Assembly (NCBI RefSeq): GCF_046254955.1
Contig: NZ_JBJXRG010000002.1
Coordinates: forward strand, 682,001-746,000
Reading direction: 5' to 3'
Source: Qipengyuania_C sp046254955
GTDB taxonomy: Bacteria > Pseudomonadota > Alphaproteobacteria > Sphingomonadales > Sphingomonadaceae
Length of the DNA stretch: 64,000 bases
The position numbers and the translations under genes are program-made. The first letter of the stretch is position 1. The number at the start of each line of letters is the position of its first letter. Shown piece after piece: positions 26,349 through 33,727 of the stretch. The notes beneath the pieces are model-generated. The model did not search any database, was not told the DNA's origin, and saw nothing but the letters and a program-made list of their open reading frames with translations.

Positions 26349-26698
26349 AATTCCACTCCAATCGGGTTAAGCATGCCCGTTGCGATCAAGCCCGCGCCGA
26401 GAACGGCGAGCCATAGTCCAATCCATAACACGGTCAGGATATCGCCACGGGAAAAACTGGGTTTGCGCAACGCAATTCTCGCTCCCGCGATCGCAGCAAG
26501 CCCCAAAACAAGAATGATGCATCCGAACAAGATGGCGCCGGTTGGGCTGTAGGGAGAGCCATCCAATGTGATTAACGCTGTGTTCGGATCGAAGTCTAGC
26601 GCATCCCACCACACGACGATTGCCAGATAGGGTATGGCGAGAATGGAGAAGGCCTTCCCAAGGCTTCTGAGAGCGGCAAGGATCCTATCGTTCGTCAT
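26345..26698 (-). CDS. Small membrane protein (three helices)
   Basis: 117 residues from the ATG at 26698; an ATG at 26722 would add eight residues. Hydrophobic segments near SILAIPYLAIVVWWDAL, GAILFGCIILVLGLAAIAG and ILTVLWIGLWLAVLGAGLIA predict three transmembrane helices. It overlaps the preceding gene by about 14 bp and mce by 4 bp (GTGA), so it is read with both. No family recognised. Confidence 0.6.
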   Translation of the reverse strand: MTNDRILAALRSLGKAFSILAIPYLAIVVWWDALDFDPNTALITLDGSPYSPTGAILFGCIILVLGLAAIAGARIALRKPSFSRGDILTVLWIGLWLAVLGAGLIATGMLNPIGVEL

Positions 26699-27137
26699 TT
26701 CGTTCACCGAGAGAGGTTTCATATTGCGTCACGGCACATTTTTCAGTGTTTTCGATGGTCATACCCAAAACATAGATGATCAAGGGATCAGTCACGCAAA
26801 CACCCAATTGGATCGTTTCGCCAATAGCAAGATCATCAAACTTGCGGTTGCTGAATTGCACAACCACTCGATTGATATGCTCGCCGCCTGACTGGTCGGC
26901 GTAGCGCAGCGTCATGGTCCCGCGCCGTTCGATATTCTCTCGTGGAGCCGATTGCTTATCGACTACGACAGCTTTGGTTTTGTGCCAACGCTCGCCAGCT
27001 TCGCTACCGCCGTTCTTAAGCATCTCGATTGCAACCAGAACGATAGATTTCACTGCGGGACTGGACGAACCGAAGACCACCAGAACAGCCCCCGCTAAAG
27101 CGAGAGCCAAACATCCAAAACCTCTCAACTTTCCCAA
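26685..27137 (-). CDS. Membrane-anchored protein of unknown function
   Basis: About 150 residues. An N-terminal hydrophobic segment (GCLALALAGAVLVVFGSS) precedes a soluble part (KAVVVDKQSAPRENIERRG, then MTLRYADQSGGEHINRVVV), an arrangement seen in DUF3592-like proteins, though the match is weak. The likely start is TTG at 27137, because an in-frame stop lies just upstream. That stop region is the TGA of a decayed pccB tail, 7 nt before the start, so this gene appears to use a former pccB end as its upstream context. Confidence 0.55.
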   Translation of the reverse strand: MGKLRGFGCLALALAGAVLVVFGSSSPAVKSIVLVAIEMLKNGGSEAGERWHKTKAVVVDKQSAPRENIERRGTMTLRYADQSGGEHINRVVVQFSNRKFDDLAIGETIQLGVCVTDPLIIYVLGMTIENTEKCAVTQYETSLGERNDER

Positions 27138-27143
27138 GATTGA

Positions 27144-27281
27144 TCACAGCGAGATATTGTCATGATTTTTCTTTGTGTTCCCGAGCTACTCTGTGTGCAG
27201 CTTACAAAGCCAGAGCGCGCTTCGTGCTTGGATCGAGCGAGTCGCCACGCCAATATATTTAAGCCTGCCGAGTTTCAGCAT
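27144..27281 (-). pseudogene. Decayed fusion: mce 5' end joined to pccB 3' end
   Basis: Read leftward, 27278-27216 matches the first 21 codons of mce (49 of 63 bases by hand count; KLGRLKYIGVATRSIQA against KLGRLNHIGVATPSIEA). From the shared GCG codon at 27218 to a TGA at 27144 it matches the last 25 codons of pccB without indels (56 of 75 bases; the end HDNISL against HDNIPL). The two parts join in frame where both parents read AT(C/T)GCG. An ATG at 27281 opens a 31-codon frame that stops at a TAG at 27186, where pccB has CAG. No product is expected. Confidence 0.8.
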
Positions 27282-27291
27282 TACTCTCGCA

Positions 27292-27519
27292 CTACATTTC
27301 AAGTTCACGAAAAAGGGACCACAATGTTAGCCAGGAAGAACCCACTGCACCAACAGCAAATATGCCAATCCAGAGCTTGACCCGCATTGGCCATTTTGGC
27401 TCGCCGTCCCGGGGGGGATCGATAAACGTTGTTCCCCAGCGCTTATGCCGGATCAGCGAGATCAACGCCCACACCGAGACTACGGTCAAGAATGCAGCTA
27501 GTGGGACTAACGATTTCAT
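27292..27519 (-). CDS. Small two-pass membrane protein
   Basis: 75 residues. Helices near LVPLAAFLTVVSVWALISLI and LWIGIFAVGAVGSSWLTLW flank a short loop with DPPRDGEPKWP. No family recognised. It ends 10 bp before the mce-pccB fusion scrap. The 96 bp between it and the preceding membrane gene hold nothing that I recognise. Confidence 0.6.
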   Translation of the reverse strand: MKSLVPLAAFLTVVSVWALISLIRHKRWGTTFIDPPRDGEPKWPMRVKLWIGIFAVGAVGSSWLTLWSLFRELEM

Positions 27520-27615
27520 CTACTCAAATCCGACAGTGAGGCCATAGCAACTCGTTCTTTGAAGCGAAGCGCGGCAATACAAAAGTGACCGGGCATGATC
27601 CGTTTCGCCGGCCAC

Positions 27616-28065
27616 TTAGTCCGAAACCTTCTGTGTTCGTGCAATCCATGGACGATCCAGCAAGAACGCTGCCGCGGCCAGCGCAAGGACGAGCGCATTG
27701 CCCCACCAAGGTGGGCTGGCGGGCGTACCTGCGAGGACCTTGATCGTGGCGTAAAGGGTTGGAGCATAGAATAGCACCAGCATGAACGGGATCAGCAGAC
27801 GCGCCCAGGTTTCGCCCTTGCGGAACGGCCACCATAAGAGCGCGAGCACTCCGCAGCCCAGCGCCAGCCAGCCTGCGCCTGCCACGTCCATCAGAGCTTC
27901 GATCAGGATTCTTTCGGCCTCGCCGACCTCTCCCCAGCTCTTGCCGAGCGCGATCGAGTGATAAGGCATGAAGCTTGTGCGGAAGAGGTAGATCGAACCC
28001 AGGATCAAGCTCGCCACAGCACCGACAGCATAGAATAATGCAGCGATGCGTGAGGACGTGTTCAT
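27616..28065 (-). CDS. Four-helix membrane protein of unknown function
   Basis: 149 residues with hydrophobic segments near residues 6-28, 58-80, 90-108 and 118-138 (for example IAALFYAVGAVASLILGSIY). No family recognised with confidence. Its ATG overlaps the stop of a 17-codon ORF made from an mce head (ATGA), so its translation probably depends on ribosomes that start on that piece of mce. Confidence 0.65.
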   Translation of the reverse strand: MNTSSRIAALFYAVGAVASLILGSIYLFRTSFMPYHSIALGKSWGEVGEAERILIEALMDVAGAGWLALGCGVLALLWWPFRKGETWARLLIPFMLVLFYAPTLYATIKVLAGTPASPPWWGNALVLALAAAAFLLDRPWIARTQKVSD

Positions 28066-28115
28066 TGGTTCAGCGGCGTTGCGTCGCCGACGTGATTAAG
28101 ACGACCGAGTTTCAT
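28062..28115 (-). pseudogene. Second mce 5' end, now a 17-codon coupled ORF
   Basis: The ORF reads MKLGRLNHVGDATPLNQ. The first 14 codons match mce (33 of 42 bases by hand count; MKLGRLNHIGVATP in the intact gene) and then diverge. GGAG lies upstream. Its ATG overlaps the stop of the 33-residue peptide gene, and its TGA overlaps the ATG of the four-helix protein. It is therefore either a simple scar or a leader that passes ribosomes along the chain. Confidence 0.75.
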
Positions 28116-28213
28116 TCGATTGGATCTCCATGCATGAACATCCCGCTGTAAATCATCAGCGCGAAAACTGCCGCAGTAGGAAGCAAAAGGATCAAGATGC
28201 TACGCTTGCTCAC
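28112..28213 (-). CDS. 33-residue single-pass membrane peptide
   Basis: It starts with GTG overlapping the pccB stop (GTGA) and ends in a TGA overlapping the next ATG (ATGA). A basic N-terminus (MSKRS) leads into one hydrophobic helix (ILILLLPTAAVFALMIYSG) and a short polar tail. Because it sits exactly between pccB and an mce-like start, it may be an old part of the operon, a small subunit or stabiliser of unknown target (inference). Confidence 0.6.
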   Translation of the reverse strand: MSKRSILILLLPTAAVFALMIYSGMFMHGDPIE

Positions 28214-29742
28214 AGCGGGATATTGTCATGTTTCTTCCACGGGTTCTCGAGCTGCTTGGTCCGCAACTTCCGTAGCCCCAGCGCAATCCTCCGCCGCGTC
28301 GAGTGCGGGTAGATTACCTCGTCGATATAGCCGCGCTGTGCCGCCACAAAAGGGTTGGCGAAGCGGTCTTCGTATTCCTTGGTTTTCTCGGCGATCTTTT
28401 CCGCATCGCCGCGGTCCTGGCGGAAGATGATCTCCACTGCGCCCTTTGCGCCCATCACCGCGATTTCGGCGGTGGGCCAGGCGTAGTTGAGGTCGCCGCG
28501 CAGATGCTTGGACGCCATCACGTCATAGGCGCCGCCATAAGCCTTGCGCGTGATGACGGTGATCTTGGGCACGGTCGCCTCGGCATAAGCGAACAGCAGC
28601 TTCGCGCCGTGCTTGATGATCCCGTTGTGCTCCTGGTCGGTGCCGGGCAGGAAGCCGGGCACATCGACAAAAGTCAGGATCGGGATTTCGAATGCATCGC
28701 AGAAGCGCACGAAGCGCGCCGCCTTCTTCGATGAGTTGATATCGAGCACGCCTGCCAGCACCATCGGCTGGTTGGCAACAACGCCCACGGTGCGGCCCTC
28801 GACGCGCCCAAAGCCGCACAGGATGTTTCCGGCATGGTTCGGCTGGACCTCGAAAAAATCGCCTTCGTCGAGCGTCTTTCGGATCACTTCGTGCATGTCA
28901 TAGGGCTGGTTGGCGTTGGCCGGGATCAGCGTATCGAGGCTGTCTTCCTGCCGGTCCCACGGATCGCTGGTCGGGCGCTCGGGCACTTCCTCGCGGTTCG
29001 ACAGCGGGAGGTAATCGAAGAAATTGCGCGTCGCGAGCAGCGCTTCGATATCGTTTTCGAAGCTATTATCGGCGACCGAGGTCTTGGTTGTGTGCGTCTT
29101 CGCTCCGCCCAATTCCTCTTGCGTGACGACTTCATTGGTGACCGTCTTCACCACGTCCGGCCCCGTGACAAACATGTAGGAGCTGTCTTCGACCATGAAG
29201 ATGAAATCGGTCATCGCGGGGCTGTAAACCGCCCCGCCCGCGCAAGGCCCCATGATCACGCTGATCTGCGGCACGACGCCTGATGCCAGCACATTACGCT
29301 GGAACACCTCGGCATAGCCGCCCAGCGAGGCAACGCCTTCCTGAATGCGCGCACCGCCCGAATCGTTAAGCCCGATCACCGGCGCACCGACCTTCATTGC
29401 GGTGTCCATTACCTTGCAGATCTTCTCCGCATGACGCTTCGAAAGCGAGCCTCCGAAGACGGTAAAATCCTGGCTGAATACATAGACCAGACGCCCGTTG
29501 ATGGTGCCCGATCCAGTGACCACCCCATCACCCGGGATCTTCTGGTCCTCCATCCCGAAATCGGTGCAGTCATGCTCGACATAGGTATCGAGCTCTTCGA
29601 AGCTGCCCTCATCGAGCAGCACTTCGAGCCGTTCGCGCGCGGTCAGCTTGCCCTTGGCATGCTGCGCATCGATGCGCTTTTGCCCGCCGCCCAGCTTGGC
29701 GGCATCGCGGCGACGTTCCATTTCGGCAATATTGGCGGACAT
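28210..29742 (-). CDS. pccB: Propionyl-CoA carboxylase, beta (carboxyltransferase) subunit
   Basis: 510 residues, normal length. Two crotonase-like halves carry the acyl-CoA oxyanion glycines (LNDSGGARIQEGVASLGGY and GPCAGGAVYSPA; VDVPGFLPGTDQEHNGI and KAYGGAYDVMASKHL). It transfers carboxyl from biotin on PccA to propionyl-CoA, giving (S)-methylmalonyl-CoA. It heads the leftward operon; upstream is only a 76-bp gap to tlyA. The last 75 bp are the parent of the decayed tail at 27144. Confidence 0.95.
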   Translation of the reverse strand: MSANIAEMERRRDAAKLGGGQKRIDAQHAKGKLTARERLEVLLDEGSFEELDTYVEHDCTDFGMEDQKIPGDGVVTGSGTINGRLVYVFSQDFTVFGGSLSKRHAEKICKVMDTAMKVGAPVIGLNDSGGARIQEGVASLGGYAEVFQRNVLASGVVPQISVIMGPCAGGAVYSPAMTDFIFMVEDSSYMFVTGPDVVKTVTNEVVTQEELGGAKTHTTKTSVADNSFENDIEALLATRNFFDYLPLSNREEVPERPTSDPWDRQEDSLDTLIPANANQPYDMHEVIRKTLDEGDFFEVQPNHAGNILCGFGRVEGRTVGVVANQPMVLAGVLDINSSKKAARFVRFCDAFEIPILTFVDVPGFLPGTDQEHNGIIKHGAKLLFAYAEATVPKITVITRKAYGGAYDVMASKHLRGDLNYAWPTAEIAVMGAKGAVEIIFRQDRGDAEKIAEKTKEYEDRFANPFVAAQRGYIDEVIYPHSTRRRIALGLRKLRTKQLENPWKKHDNIPL

Positions 29743-29818
29743 GGGTTCTCCCGGAATTGTCTGGACAGGCGGTTAGACAGCGCATGGCCTTAGCGTCAAT
29801 AGAACGGATATTGGCCTA

Positions 29819-30568
29819 TCAATTGGAGTGTGGCCGGCGCTGCGCCGATATCAGGAACTCGACATTGCCTTCCGGCCCGGTGATCGGGCTCTGGACTATG
29901 CCTTGGACATGCCAGCCGGAACTCTCCAGCCAGTCACGCACTTCATCGCAAACGCGCTGATGCAGTACCGGATCGCTGACAACGCCCTTCTTGCCAACTT
30001 CCTCGCGCCCAACTTCGAATTGCGGCTTGACTAGCGCAACGAGCTGGCACTCGGGAGCGGCCAACTCGAGCGGACGTTCGAGCACCTTGGCGAGGCCGAT
30101 AAAGCTCGCATCGCACACCACCCAGTTGCAGGGTCGATCGATATGCTCGGGAGTAAGGATACGCGCGCTGGTTTGCTCCAGGACAGTGACACGCTCATCT
30201 TGCCTCAGCTTCCATGCAAGCTGGTTGGTGCCACTATCAACCGCAAAGACATGGCTTGCGCCCTTCTGCAGCAGCACATCGGTGAAGCCGCCGGTTGAGC
30301 TGCCGATATCCATTGCAACTGCACCTGCTGGATCGAGCGCGAAATGCTCCAGCGCATGTGCCAGCTTTATCCCTCCCCGGCTTACCCAGGGATGATCGCG
30401 GCCGCGTACTTCGAGCGGCGCATCAGCAGGTAATTGCATGCCGGACTTGTCCAGCTTGCGCTCATTCGAAAATACCAGCCCGGCCATAACCAGCGCCTGC
30501 GCGCGCGTCCTGCTCTCGGCGAGGCCGCGTTCCACCAGCATCTGATCGAGGCGCATCTTCTTGTTCAT
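29819..30568 (-). CDS. tlyA: TlyA-family rRNA 2'-O-methyltransferase / hemolysin-like protein
   Basis: 249 residues from the ATG at 30568, matching the family start MNKKMRLDQMLVERGL. An S4 RNA-binding domain covers residues 5-65, then an RrmJ-like SAM methyltransferase domain with MDIGSSTGGFTDVLLQKGA and the catalytic KPQFE. TlyA methylates 16S and 23S rRNA in species where it was tested; a haemolytic role is less certain. It is divergent from the lipoprotein gene, with a 48-bp gap. Confidence 0.9.
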   Translation of the reverse strand: MNKKMRLDQMLVERGLAESRTRAQALVMAGLVFSNERKLDKSGMQLPADAPLEVRGRDHPWVSRGGIKLAHALEHFALDPAGAVAMDIGSSTGGFTDVLLQKGASHVFAVDSGTNQLAWKLRQDERVTVLEQTSARILTPEHIDRPCNWVVCDASFIGLAKVLERPLELAAPECQLVALVKPQFEVGREEVGKKGVVSDPVLHQRVCDEVRDWLESSGWHVQGIVQSPITGPEGNVEFLISAQRRPHSN

Positions 30569-30616
30569 TCGACTTTGGCCATTGGAAACAAAGCGCCTAG
30601 CGGGCATTGTTGAGGT

Positions 30617-31225
30617 ATGAAACCAATCTATGCGCATTTCGCCGGCGCTGTCGCGGTGAGCTTTATTGTTGCTGCCTGCGTCCCCGCTCCGGCAGCCACC
30701 CCTTCACCGCAGCCCACAGCGACAACCAGCGCGGCCGAGAATGCGCAGCCCGCTCCTCCGCCTACTCCCTTGCCCGAACCTTCGCCCGCAGCAGTAGCGA
30801 TGGAGATAGTCGGCGATGACTGGCTCTATGCGCCGCTTACTCTGGGTGACTGGAGCTATGTCTCGGGCAGCAGCATTTCCTCGGCACGGTTTGTCGCGCC
30901 CGATGGCGAACTGAAACTGACCATGACTTGCATGCCGAGTTCCAGTGCCCCGTCCGGTCGCTCGATCAGGCTCGAGCTTGGCTATGACGGGCAAGCTTTG
31001 CCGGTCATGCGCGTTCTCGCTGAAAGCCGAACGGAGTTGCTGGAAACCTCTCGATTGGTAGGCGCGCGTACTCCAACGATCTTCGCCGCGATACCTGCCA
31101 ATCACCCACTGTTCGACGCTATTGCAGTTACCAAGGGTCGATTCGCAGTCGAAGTTCCCGGAACGGAAACTCTGTTCCTCCCGCCATGGGGTGAAGTGAT
31201 CCGGGTGATCGAGGACTGTCGCTAA
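30617..31225 (+). CDS. Lipoprotein of unknown function
   Basis: 202 residues. The lipobox is VAAC after a short hydrophobic stretch (AVAVSFIVAAC). A Pro/Ala/Thr-rich linker (PAPAATPSPQPTATTS) separates it from a globular part with a beta-rich look (DDWLYAPLTLGDWSYVSG) and two Cys that could form a disulfide (CMPS and the end EDCR). No family recognised. Probably anchored in the outer or inner membrane and facing the periplasm. Confidence 0.7.
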   Translation: MKPIYAHFAGAVAVSFIVAACVPAPAATPSPQPTATTSAAENAQPAPPPTPLPEPSPAAVAMEIVGDDWLYAPLTLGDWSYVSGSSISSARFVAPDGELKLTMTCMPSSSAPSGRSIRLELGYDGQALPVMRVLAESRTELLETSRLVGARTPTIFAAIPANHPLFDAIAVTKGRFAVEVPGTETLFLPPWGEVIRVIEDCR

Positions 31226-31254
31226 AGAAGATTGTTGGGTGCGGGCGGGACCTG

Positions 31255-31279
31255 CGTCCTGACCTTGCGGCACCGGCCC
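31255..31279 (+). repeat. 25-bp direct repeat, copy 1 (copy 2 at 31641-31665)
   Basis: CGTCCTGACCTTGCGGCACC plus GGCCC occurs exactly at both places, 386 bp apart, with similar GGG(A)CCT sequence in front of each. Copy 1 abuts the leftward terminator; copy 2 lies before ilvE. It could be a duplicated regulatory site or the edge of an inserted unit. Confidence 0.7.
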
Positions 31280-31280
31280 A

Positions 31281-31305
31281 AATAAAAAGGGACCCAGCGG
31301 GTCCC
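31281..31305 (-). terminator. Rho-independent terminator, leftward
   Basis: On the minus strand GGGACCC-GCT-GGGTCCC is followed by TTTTTATT. No leftward gene lies to its right within 400 bp, so it implies a small leftward RNA from this region. It could also stop read-through from elsewhere. Confidence 0.7.
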
Positions 31306-31447
31306 AAGCAACAGCAACCTATTCTGACGCGGGAAAACTTTTTTTCAAGCCTTGTTTTTCAATTCAATACGAATCAATCTGTACCCAAGATCAGCGGCAC
31401 ACGCGGTCTTGGGCCCCGGTGAAACGGCGGTTCTAGCTCACAAGCGC

Positions 31448-31462
31448 GAAAGGAGGTGATCC
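31448..31462 (+). promoter_or_regulatory. Extended Shine-Dalgarno complementary to the whole 16S 3' end
   Basis: GAAAGGAGGTGATCC pairs with all 15 bases of GGATCACCTCCTTTC, the usual alphaproteobacterial 16S rRNA 3' end. It lies 1 nt before an ATG, with 7 nt between GGAGG and the ATG. Confidence 0.75.
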
Positions 31463-31463
31463 G

Positions 31464-31520
31464 ATGTCTCATGGTTCAGCAGAGGGGTCGGCAAGTTTCC
31501 ACGCGAGGTATTATCGCTGA
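31464..31520 (+). CDS. 18-codon ORF behind the extended Shine-Dalgarno
   Basis: The frame reads MSHGSAEGSASFHARYYR. It has ideal spacing from the strongest possible ribosome site and ends in TGA, followed 58 bp later by a terminator hairpin. No other gene lies in the transcript, so it is either a translated micropeptide, or the sequence acts as RNA by binding ribosomes. The product has no recognisable family. Confidence 0.5.
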   Translation: MSHGSAEGSASFHARYYR

Positions 31521-31578
31521 AACCAATCAGTAAGCGATAAAGACTTCGTGAGCGGCACTTCCGGCCGCTGACCATGAT

Positions 31579-31615
31579 AAGGGCGGTTCTCGTTAAGCGG
31601 GGCCGCCCTTCTCAT
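31579..31615 (+). terminator. Hairpin terminator after the 18-codon ORF
   Basis: AAGGGCGG and CCGCCCTT form an 8-bp stem with a 16-nt loop, followed by CTCATTT. A smaller hairpin (AGCGG-N9-CCGCT, 31551-31569) precedes it. The T tract is weak. Confidence 0.55.
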
Positions 31616-31718
31616 TTCTGGTAAGTGCGGTCAGGGCCTCCGTCCTGACCTTGCGGCACCGGCCCGCAAACGCTGAGTCGCTTGCGGAATAGCAAGACTC
31701 CGTTTACCCGCGCGCGCT

Positions 31719-32795
31719 ATGGAATTTGTAGCTTCGCCCCATCCCTCGCCGACCTCTGACGAGGCTCGACAGCAAGAACTGGCTAATCCCGGGTTCGGCT
31801 CGCGTTTCACCGATCACATGGTAACGATCGAGTGGGACGAGGAGCGCGGCTGGCACGATGCCGTGGTGGGTCCCTACCAGGGGATCACGCTCGATCCTTC
31901 GGCCGCAGTGCTGCATTACGCGCAGGAAATTTTCGAAGGGCTGAAGGCCTATCGCCATCCTGACGGCGCAATTGCCCTGTTTCGACCGGAGCAAAACGCG
32001 CGCCGATTGAATGCCTCAGCAGACCGGCTCGCCATGCCACAGTTGCCCGAGGAAGTGTTCCTAGACTCAATTCGCCAACTAATCGCTGTCGATGGCGACT
32101 GGGTCCCTTCCGCAGCTGGCAGCTCGCTCTACCTGCGTCCTTTCATGATCGCGACCGAGGCCTTCCTCGGCGTGCGCCCTGCCAAGAAATACAAGTTCGT
32201 CCTGATCGCGAGCCCGGCCGGCAACTACTTCAAATCCGGCGCGCCAGCGGTCAGCATCTGGATCTCTGACTATACCCGCGCAGCCCCTGGCGGCACCGGT
32301 GCGGCCAAATGCGGCGGCAACTATGCCGCAAGCCTTGTCCCCACCAAGGAGGCGTTTGAGCGCGGGCACGACCAAGTGCTTTTCCTCGATGCGGCCGAGC
32401 ACAAGTGGATCGAAGAACTCGGCGGCATGAACCTGTTCTTTGCTTTCGAGGATGGTAGCGTGATCACGCCGCCGCTTGCCGGAACGATCCTGCCCGGGAT
32501 CACGCGCGACAGCCTCATCACGCTGATGCGCGAGGAAGGTCTTGACGTGCGCGAGGAACCTTACTCGATCGACCAATGGCAGGCCGATGCCGAAAGCGGG
32601 AAACTGATCGAAGCATACGCCTGCGGCACAGCAGCTGTCGTCACTCCCGTTGGCAAGGTCGAAGGGCGCAAGGGCGGATTTACTATCGGTTCAGGCGGCC
32701 CCGGCCAGCTCACCGCCAAGCTACGCGACAGGTTGGTCGCCATCCAACGCGGCACGGCTGAGGACACCCATGGGTGGGTGACGCGGCTGACATAG
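31719..32795 (+). CDS. ilvE: Branched-chain amino-acid aminotransferase
   Basis: 358 residues, class II BCAT length. YAQEIFEGLKAYRHPDG and the PLP-phosphate region (GGTGAAKCGGNYAASL, with Lys as the Schiff base) identify it, and QVLFLDAAEHKWIEELGGMN is the family signature. It reversibly transaminates Leu, Ile and Val with 2-oxoglutarate in the cytoplasm. The ATG at 31719 has no strong ribosome site. trhO follows at once. Confidence 0.95.
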   Translation: MEFVASPHPSPTSDEARQQELANPGFGSRFTDHMVTIEWDEERGWHDAVVGPYQGITLDPSAAVLHYAQEIFEGLKAYRHPDGAIALFRPEQNARRLNASADRLAMPQLPEEVFLDSIRQLIAVDGDWVPSAAGSSLYLRPFMIATEAFLGVRPAKKYKFVLIASPAGNYFKSGAPAVSIWISDYTRAAPGGTGAAKCGGNYAASLVPTKEAFERGHDQVLFLDAAEHKWIEELGGMNLFFAFEDGSVITPPLAGTILPGITRDSLITLMREEGLDVREEPYSIDQWQADAESGKLIEAYACGTAAVVTPVGKVEGRKGGFTIGSGGPGQLTAKLRDRLVAIQRGTAEDTHGWVTRLT

Positions 32796-32797
32796 TC

Positions 32798-33727
32798 ATG
32801 CCAAATTCGCTGCCCATCACCGTCGCGGCGCTTTACCAGTTTACGCCATTCGAAGACCCGGCGGATTTGCAGGTACCGCTCCAGCGAATCTGCGAGGAGA
32901 TGGCGATCAGGGGCACGCTGCTACTCGCCAAGGAAGGCATCAACGGCACGATTGCGGGAAAGCGTGAGGGTATCGATGCGGTGTTGACGCATATCCGCGC
33001 GCTGCCCGGTTGCGCCGATCTCGACGTGAAATTCTCGGGCGCTCCTGAAATGCCGTTCCTGCGCATGAAAGTTCGCCTGAAGCGAGAGATCGTCACCATG
33101 GGCGAACCCGATATCGATCCGCGCCTTTCGGTCGGCCATTATGTCGACCCGCATGACTGGAACGCGCTGATTTCCGATCCCGAGACGATTGTGATCGATA
33201 CCCGCAACGATTACGAAGTGGCCATTGGCACTTTCAAAGGCGCGGTCGATCCCAAGACCGAAAGTTTCCGCGACTTCCCAAAATGGTTCCGCGAACATCG
33301 CGAGCAACTGCTCGATGGGCGCAAGAAGGTCGCGATGTTCTGCACCGGCGGCATTCGCTGCGAGAAATCGACCAGCTTCCTGCGCTCGGAAGGCGTCGAT
33401 GAGGTTTACCACCTCAAGGGCGGGATACTGAAGTATCTCGAACAGATACCGGCGGAGGACAGTGCATGGGAAGGCGAATGCTTCATCTTCGATCAGCGCG
33501 TTTCGGTAAAGCACGGACTCGAACCTGGTAGCTACGAGCAATGTTTTGCTTGCCGCATGCCCCTATCTGCCGATGATCTGGCGTCACCTGCCTATGCCGA
33601 GGGTGTGAGTTGCCCGCATTGCATCGAAGAGCGTAACGAAGAGCAACGCAAACGCTACATGGAACGGCAGAAGCAGCAACAATTGGCGAAGCAGCGCGGC
33701 GAAACGCATATCGGTGCGAATTCTTGA
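32798..33727 (+). CDS. trhO: tRNA U34 hydroxylase TrhO (rhodanese domain)
   Basis: 309 residues from the ATG at 32798, two bases after the ilvE stop. The N-terminal domain (GTLLLAKEGINGTIAG) is followed by a rhodanese domain with active-site CTGGIRCEKST, and a Cys-rich end (CFACRMPL and CPHCIEE) that may bind metal. The E. coli homologue YceA makes 5-hydroxyuridine at tRNA position 34. The C-terminal basic tail (RKRYMERQKQQQLAK) could touch RNA. The stop overlaps the next start (TTGA). Confidence 0.93.
   Translation: MPNSLPITVAALYQFTPFEDPADLQVPLQRICEEMAIRGTLLLAKEGINGTIAGKREGIDAVLTHIRALPGCADLDVKFSGAPEMPFLRMKVRLKREIVTMGEPDIDPRLSVGHYVDPHDWNALISDPETIVIDTRNDYEVAIGTFKGAVDPKTESFRDFPKWFREHREQLLDGRKKVAMFCTGGIRCEKSTSFLRSEGVDEVYHLKGGILKYLEQIPAEDSAWEGECFIFDQRVSVKHGLEPGSYEQCFACRMPLSADDLASPAYAEGVSCPHCIEERNEEQRKRYMERQKQQQLAKQRGETHIGANS

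Larger units (their letters stand above)
31226..31718. other. 490-bp region between a lipoprotein gene and ilvE
   Basis: It has no long gene. It holds a 25-bp direct repeat at each end, a leftward terminator, an AT-rich stretch (31335-31380) that may contain a promoter, a very strong ribosome site before an 18-codon ORF, and a rightward hairpin terminator. It looks like one or two small independent transcription units. Confidence 0.7.

Noticed and set aside
26699..26722. Longer start for the three-helix membrane protein
   Set aside because: The ATG at 26722 would overlap the upstream gene by 38 bp and has no ribosome site; the ATG at 26698 is kept as more likely, with low certainty.
31448..31462. 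Fragment of a 16S rRNA gene
   Set aside because: Only the 15 bases of the anti-SD match, on the strand that reads as a Shine-Dalgarno before an ATG; no other 16S sequence is nearby.
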